Source: Opisthorchis felineus
Taxonomy: Eukaryota > Platyhelminthes > Trematoda > Opisthorchiida > Opisthorchiidae
Direction of reading: 5' to 3'
Assembly (NCBI GenBank): GCA_004794785.1
Contig: SJOL01000802.1
Location: forward strand, 919,217-983,216
Length of the DNA stretch: 64,000 bases
The notes below the pieces were generated by a model. The model had not been told where the DNA came from and searched no databases. It saw nothing but the letters and a program-made list of their open reading frames with translations. Both the position numbers and the translations under genes were made by a program. This document shows positions 59,101-64,000 of the stretch, piece by piece. Position 1 is the first letter of the stretch, and each line of letters opens with the position of its first letter.

Positions 59101-59102
59101 CA

Positions 59103-59235
59103 CGAAAAACACCCTTTGGGTGTTGAGGTGCCGTGCAACCAGAGGGAAGCATGATGGTTAAAATACTGTCAGGTTTCCCAAGTCCAGCCGAGAAGCCAGG
59201 ACTGGGTTCGGACCACAGACTTTCGGGTTATCGTG
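59103..59235 (-). mobile_element. Family A SINE, diverged and 5' truncated
   Basis: The minus strand shows GGTCCGAACCCAG, CTTGGGAAACCTGACAG and CACCCAAAGGGTG. Confidence 0.7.
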
Positions 59236-59239
59236 AACA

Positions 59240-59930
59240 GGATTGTCACAGAAGTACAGTTAGTTAGTACATCGATGTCAGTGAAAAAAAGTTAATTTTT
59301 AGTTAGAAAATTTTGAAGTTTCAGACGAGCCTTTTGTTTCGAAAGTGGAGTGTGCCCAGAATCATTGCCCTGCTGTTCCATTCTTTTTGGAGTAATGAGC
59401 AACGCCAGGGTTTGTTGAGACCTCAGCTTCCCCCTTTGGAACCTGAACCTTGATCTGCGGGTGTCTGATTAACGTTTTACTTAACTTGGACAGGATATAG
59501 AAACATCTGCCTTTCAATTCTGCAGTTCACGTGACGAGTTGACCGACTCAAGTGCTTGCTAGGCGGATGAGGGTTTCAGATTCTTTTACAGGGAAGAGTG
59601 GAGTAGCCATTCCAGGAACAGTTTTAGGGCTGCCTACAGGTCTTCAAAAGGTTTTTCCCCAGCTTTGTGAATAGACGTTGTTCAGCGCTAAAAAGGCCAC
59701 ACTTCCAAAGGCTGTTTCCCTTGAGGGTTCTCTCATGAAGGAAATCTTGTACAGCTAGACCCGAGTAAGAACGTATCTGGTGTGTGTGTGTGCAACGTAT
59801 TTGCCTTCTATAGAGCATATTATGTCTTCATTGTGGAAAAATCAGGTGTAATAGTTATCGGAACGTAGGCAAAAATTAGCGGGTATCCACCGGTCCACTC
59901 GGGTGAGTTTGACATAGGTAATATGGCACC
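59240..59930. other. No gene recognised; (TG)n at 59778-59791
   Basis: Nothing convincing on either strand. Confidence 0.4.
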
Positions 59931-59931
59931 A

Positions 59932-60385
59932 AGTACGTTGAGATACACACTGCTGGTGATTCGCACTAAGGATGAGAAAGCTGTACAAGGCTTCTCGGTT
60001 TTTCAGCATAGACTGGCTTCACTTACAGGGCAAAATCTCAGTTTGTAAATTGACAGATCTCCTCACACTAGCCGCAAAGTTAGAACATTTTTACAAGTTG
60101 ATTGAAACTTCCGTCTGAGAAGTCGTCACTCGAAGAACCAGTCAGTTCGTAGCCACGTGATATAGTTTCTGTAATTTGCCAATGAGCGGTGCTATATCCT
60201 GTTGAAGTGAGAAGTAATCACATTGCTGTTCAGCCGCTCGTGGTCGAACGCTTAAGTGTTAAACCACTGGCCTGGAGGTCACGGATTGGAGGCCCCCTAG
60301 TGGAGTTTCGTGAGATGCGCACTGCTGGCGATTCGCACTAAGGATGAAACAGCTGTACAAAGCTTCTCGGCTTTTCGTTAAAACT
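59932..60385 (+). mobile_element. Family D element, over one unit (copy D6)
   Basis: The ACTAAGGATGA block occurs at about 59965 and again at about 60336, 371 bp apart. The tRNA-like block is at 60230-60310. Hammerhead boxes are CTGGTGA/GAGAAA and CTGGCGA/GAAA. Stem III ACAGCTGT is kept in the second. Confidence 0.8.
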
Positions 60386-60399
60386 CCCCAGTCTGCTCA

Positions 60400-61170
60400 C
60401 ACAATCAGATGAAATCCTGTTGCAGTGGGAGTTTGAAGGCGAGATAAACAGGCATTGAAATTTCTGAGACTCGACCTGCAACTCTTTCTGTCCAATCTGC
60501 AGGGGCCCCAAAACGACACCTTCCTAGCACTTAACTTTGGTATTTGTCGCATATGGTGTCGTTAAACTTCTCAAGAAAAGCAGTCGTCCCATCTGTACCT
60601 GATCTCATGTTTCTCATTTGCGCACAGCCATATGTCATACGTAAAAAGGCTAACCGCATTGTCTGGTGCAACTCATGTAACCATGATTTGACAACCGATG
60701 AAACCAAACTAGAAATTTTGCCCCACAAAAAATACGCACGTATGAGATTTTGTCACAATGTGAATCGGCTTTTTCCGACTTTAGTCAAGAATCCTTTACG
60801 GAATATGTGCCGCTCGCGAGCCCGACCTTGCTGTTCCTCGTTTAGTATGGGCAAACGAGAGTCATCACCTCCGACCAGGCGTACAGCTAAATAGTGTGGA
60901 TGAAAATTCAACAAATCCAGCAATTATCAGCGTTTCCAAGTGCTGACTTATACCGTGTACTCCGTAGTTGTTTATCTCTCAACTCAGTTCTAAATTTCAC
61001 AAGCATTCTTTAACGCTTCCAGAGTAGCCATTCTTGTTGACGAATTTTCATTTTATAAATAGGAATGATTGTGGCATGTTTGCAAAAACAGGTGCTCAGA
61101 ACCATGACGTATAGCAACGAATGACCGAAGAAGATCATCAAAAGCCCTCTTCCAGGTACATAGTGGGAAT
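60400..61170 (+). repeat. Family E repeat (copy E1)
   Basis: Inverse of E2. A 116-codon frame at 60544-60894 gives SLNFSRKAVVPSVPDLMFLI, then RMRFCHNVNRLFPTLVKN. The homologous E2 peptide is frameshifted, so any ancestral protein is decayed in at least one copy. No domain recognised. It ends where B17 begins. Confidence 0.75.
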
Positions 61171-61171
61171 T

Positions 61172-61418
61172 GAACATCATGAACGTGAGATGTAGCTGGC
61201 AATCAGGTGAGTCTCCTTTGAAAACCAGACTAGTGTGTGAATGAGTTTATTTCGCAAACTTCGTGCAATTTGTGTTCAATTAGAACATAAGGTTGACGGA
61301 AACTCGGTTCGTGATTGGAGGGTGGGATGCTCCGCCTACCTGATGAGGCCGAAGTGAAAACCGGTCACTGGTTGTCGAAAAGTTTTTGGTGAACGTAATG
61401 GGTAATGTGTTGGGTCTA
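61172..61418 (+). repeat. Family B unit, degenerate hammerhead (copy B17)
   Basis: ACATCATGAACGTGAGA, GGTGAGTCTCC, GAATGAGTTTATTTCGC and ACATAAGGTTGACGGAAACT. A 20-bp insertion lies in stem I, then CTGATGAG with TGAAAAC and CCGGTC. It follows E1 directly. Confidence 0.82.
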
Positions 61419-61419
61419 C

Positions 61420-63878
61420 ACATAGTAGATACTCGATAGGTTTTTTGTAACTTATCTTGGTGGCATCTTCCGCACTTTCCAACATCATTTGTTGCTTCTT
61501 GTTGGCGGTAAGCTCAAGGCAAACGTGTGTCTCAATTGGAGAGTTTAAGTTAATTCACTGCCAAATTACTTCACGTGACCATGTGAATTTCTCAAATGTT
61601 TTACTAGGTCACATACACGTATGTGTCTAAACTGAAGTGCAACCAGGTAGGATCAGCGGTGTTATGCAACGCACCAAGTTCGTAGCAAGTTGTTAAACGT
61701 AAGGGTAATGGGAGAGAGTTTTCTCTTATCCTTTAGCACGCAAGCTGGAAAATTATCCAACCCTGAGTATTGAATACATGCTCCTCAAAAACTTGGATTC
61801 TGCCTCATTACTGAGTTCGTTGTGAATCAAAAGGGCCGTTTCAAATTTCGATTCATTTTCCTCGTCATGCGGCCTATTTGGCTGTACAGAGACCATCGTA
61901 TTCAAGGAATGCGAATGGACCGGTTGAGGCAATTCTGAGAGAGTGTGCAAAATGTGCACAAATTTAGAGAAAAATGTAAGTGACGAGTAATGTTCAACGA
62001 GCTTACGAACATGGTCTGCGAAGCAGATAGAAAACAAGACGAACAAATTCCTTTCGTCTTCGGGTCAAGCCTTATTCACTGGAAATAAACTTAGAGTTTG
62101 CTTGGTTAATAACTTTGAACTGAAGATATGTTTGAGCATAGTGCATACGTAGTCCCATCTAGAGCAGCCTATCTTCTGTAATCAGAGTACATATCGATCC
62201 GGTCGTTTCAGAGGGTAAATCTCCCCAGGAGGTCCGTCAGAGTACACGAATGTATTATAGCTGAATGATGGTATTTGGAATTACGATTTCCGGCATTTTT
62301 ATACAGGAACGTGGCTGAAAATTGCAGTAAACGATCGTTCCTGATAGGGATGGCACTTGACCTGTACTGGAGTGCTTCTCTGTCCCTCACGGAGGTGCTC
62401 AGCCGACCTCACTAGTTGTGGAGTTACATGATAGGTTACTTTCCTTCGACTGGTTAGCAGCGTGCGTCCATTTTTCTCCCGTCACCTGTAGTTGGATTTC
62501 GGTACATGTCGTAATCTCTGTTCAGTGCAGGTCGCCGCCTGCCTCCTCTGTGACTCATGAGTAAGCATGACTCATGGTAAGCACAAGAATCACGTGACCG
62601 CATCGCATGCGTTAGATTTCATGACGCACACCAGCCCTTCAGGTGGCGGTGGGTGACAATACATGATTCCACATGATTCACGGGTTCTGCGGAAACAAAC
62701 AATGTAAGTTGGGTTACGTTCCCCTTATCTTTCACCGAGTTAGTTGGCTTCATTACTGGAAGTGGCAGTGGTGTTTTGCTTCATCCGGGGCTCAGTCCGG
62801 GACTGTCTTGTTTCCAAAAACCCTCTCATCTAAACTCTGGCCATTATTTTATGGCTATCAATTATAATAAACTGGAATAACCTTCCGAAACTTGCCTAAT
62901 TCTCTAGTGGTTTTCAACCTTTCCTAAAATCGGATTTACGTTCAGAATGATCGAAGTTTGCATCTTTATTGAAAGACTCTCTCCAATTCCCACCATCCAC
63001 CGCGAATTGCTAACTGTCCATCGCCCTGTTCATGCATTCTGGACACAATATTAGGACATCGTTCTGGCATTTTTATCCATCCCAGCCTATTTTAGACCAT
63101 CAAAAATCCACAAAGGGGGCTTTATCTGCTCCCAGCAGAACGCCCAGTTTTATTTGCGGAAAAAATCTCCGCCATTGTCAAATTTGATTGCAAAACTTGA
63201 ATAAAATACTATAATTTTTCCTCTTTATCTGTAAGGTCGTCTACATGGGAGTTGTCTCAATGCCCAAACGCAGAAAATTGGAGCAAACCAGCAAACTGTG
63301 TCATTGCCGTCACCTTGAATGGGGAGCCCGAGAGAGAGGACACACCAATAGTTAGAGACATTGTCAAACGTGGCCCAGTCGCGCCCATACATCCAAGTTG
63401 TTTCCTTTAATGCATAGCTCCCCTCCCAATCTCCCAAATTAAAAGTCCACGGACACCCCTGTACTGACTCATCAATCATATCGCCCGCCGCCTCCAATGC
63501 GCAGCTACCTACCCCACCTCCCAATATCATCGGTGACCGAAAATGTGGCAGCCAGAACCACTGTACGGCAATTACGCGGTTTTTACAGCTGAAGACGATT
63601 AGGATGGTTCGAGCTTGTCGCTTCTGACAGAGAAATATCCCATCCTCAAGTGAGCTATCTGGGTACATATTTTGCCGAATCCAAAAACTCGTTTGATGGA
63701 ATCACCTATGTATCACCCACCTTCCATTTTCGTTCATGTAGCCAAAGGAGCATCTCAGATGACACCCCAGAACGCAATTTCATGGCCAAAATGATGCCGC
63801 CCCATTCGCTTGCGTACACCTATTTTGTTCCTTCTAAACTTGCCACAAAGGCTGCCCTTGACCCACTTACCTGTATGT
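61420..63878. other. No gene recognised (2.5 kb)
   Basis: A 147-codon minus-strand frame (63668-63225) and overlapping plus-strand frames are both open. Neither has a recognised domain. Confidence 0.4.
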
Positions 63879-63880
63879 GT

Positions 63881-63993
63881 CCGTATCGTGTCTGCTGGGC
63901 CTGCTCTGACTTGTTCAGTCGTGATTTCCACGTGATCGCAGTGTCAATCGGAATCATTAGAGTGACATCAGAAGGAACGACCGCAAACCAACA
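63881..63993 (-). CDS. Candidate coding exon of an unidentified upstream gene
   Basis: On the minus strand an acceptor-like TCTGTAG is followed by a single open frame (VVPSDVTLMIPIDTAITWKS, then RLNKSEQAQQTRYGHIQ). It ends exactly at a textbook donor, ACATACAG|GTAAGT (63880). The other two frames contain stops. An internal Met (MIPIDT) could be a start instead. I do not recognise the protein. No next exon was found to the left, where it should lie. It may be a separate gene, or an alternative 5' exon of the RBM24-like gene. Confidence 0.35.
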
Positions 63994-64000
63994 CTACAGA

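Noticed and set aside
63225..63668. 147-codon ATG frame on the minus strand
   Set aside because: No domain, the opposite strand is also partly open, and one or two frames this long are expected by chance in a window of this size.

Overview
The window is eukaryotic, repeat-rich, moderately AT-biased DNA. It has split genes with GT-AG introns, almost no long open frames, and several families of tRNA-derived SINEs and retroelement remnants. Peptides read from the most common SINE (for example WLEREFTDRK followed by RGSNP) are, from memory, the same 'hypothetical protein' noise seen in opisthorchiid liver fluke annotations (Clonorchis/Opisthorchis). With the RBM24-type gene this makes a digenean fluke contig the best guess. 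Genus is not proven.

Genes. One gene is well supported: an RBM24/RBM38 (SUP-12) family RNA-binding protein on the minus strand. Its first coding exon is 45619-45275 and its second is 29103-28980. A 16.2-kb intron splits RNP1 of the RRM. The rest of the C-terminus was not found and may lie left of the window. A CpG-rich stretch at about 45.7-46.0 kb is the likely 5' UTR/promoter. Two weaker exon candidates are at 37802-38150 (+) and 63993-63881 (-).

Mobile DNA. Repeats fill intron 1, intron 2 or its flank, and the upstream region. Family A is a tRNA-derived SINE of about 185 bp (17 copies listed). Family B is a roughly 300-bp unit, often partly tandem and often in head-to-head inverted pairs. 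Families C and D are further tRNA-like SINEs. Family E is a 780-bp sequence found twice, each time 5' of a B unit. Families F and H have two copies each. Recognisable retroelement fragments are a GIY-YIG endonuclease piece of a Penelope-like element (PLE), a second PLE tail, the C-terminal end of a non-LTR retrotransposon, and a Ty3/gypsy protease-RT piece. Microsatellites include a 1.3-kb (CAT)n array ending in the only N, and a 144-bp (GATA)n array.

Main signal. Families B, C, D and the PLE tail each carry a type I hammerhead ribozyme signature: a CTGANGA box, stem II, a GAAA box, a stem III that is a short palindrome or (in the PLE tails) nearly one, an NUH cleavage site, and a stem I that pairs across the core. 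Several B copies and one C copy have every core base intact. B recurs at about 301-307 bp, as expected of retrozyme-like or PLE-linked circular RNA elements. C and D join a pol III promoter-like head to a hammerhead, as reported for the Schistosoma SM-alpha SINE. A palindromic stem III with no loop implies that these ribozymes work as dimers, which fits tandem multimers.

Regions. 0-9 kb: sparse repeats (C, D, F). 9-16 kb: B pairs, A, D interrupted by F, and the PLE endonuclease. 16-29 kb: mostly unannotated, with A, B, D and a PLE tail. 29-45 kb: RBM24 intron 1 with LINE, A, B, C, CAT and GATA arrays. 45-64 kb: RBM24 first exon, gypsy fragment, B arrays, mirrored E-B and D-E blocks, and a possible exon at the right end.
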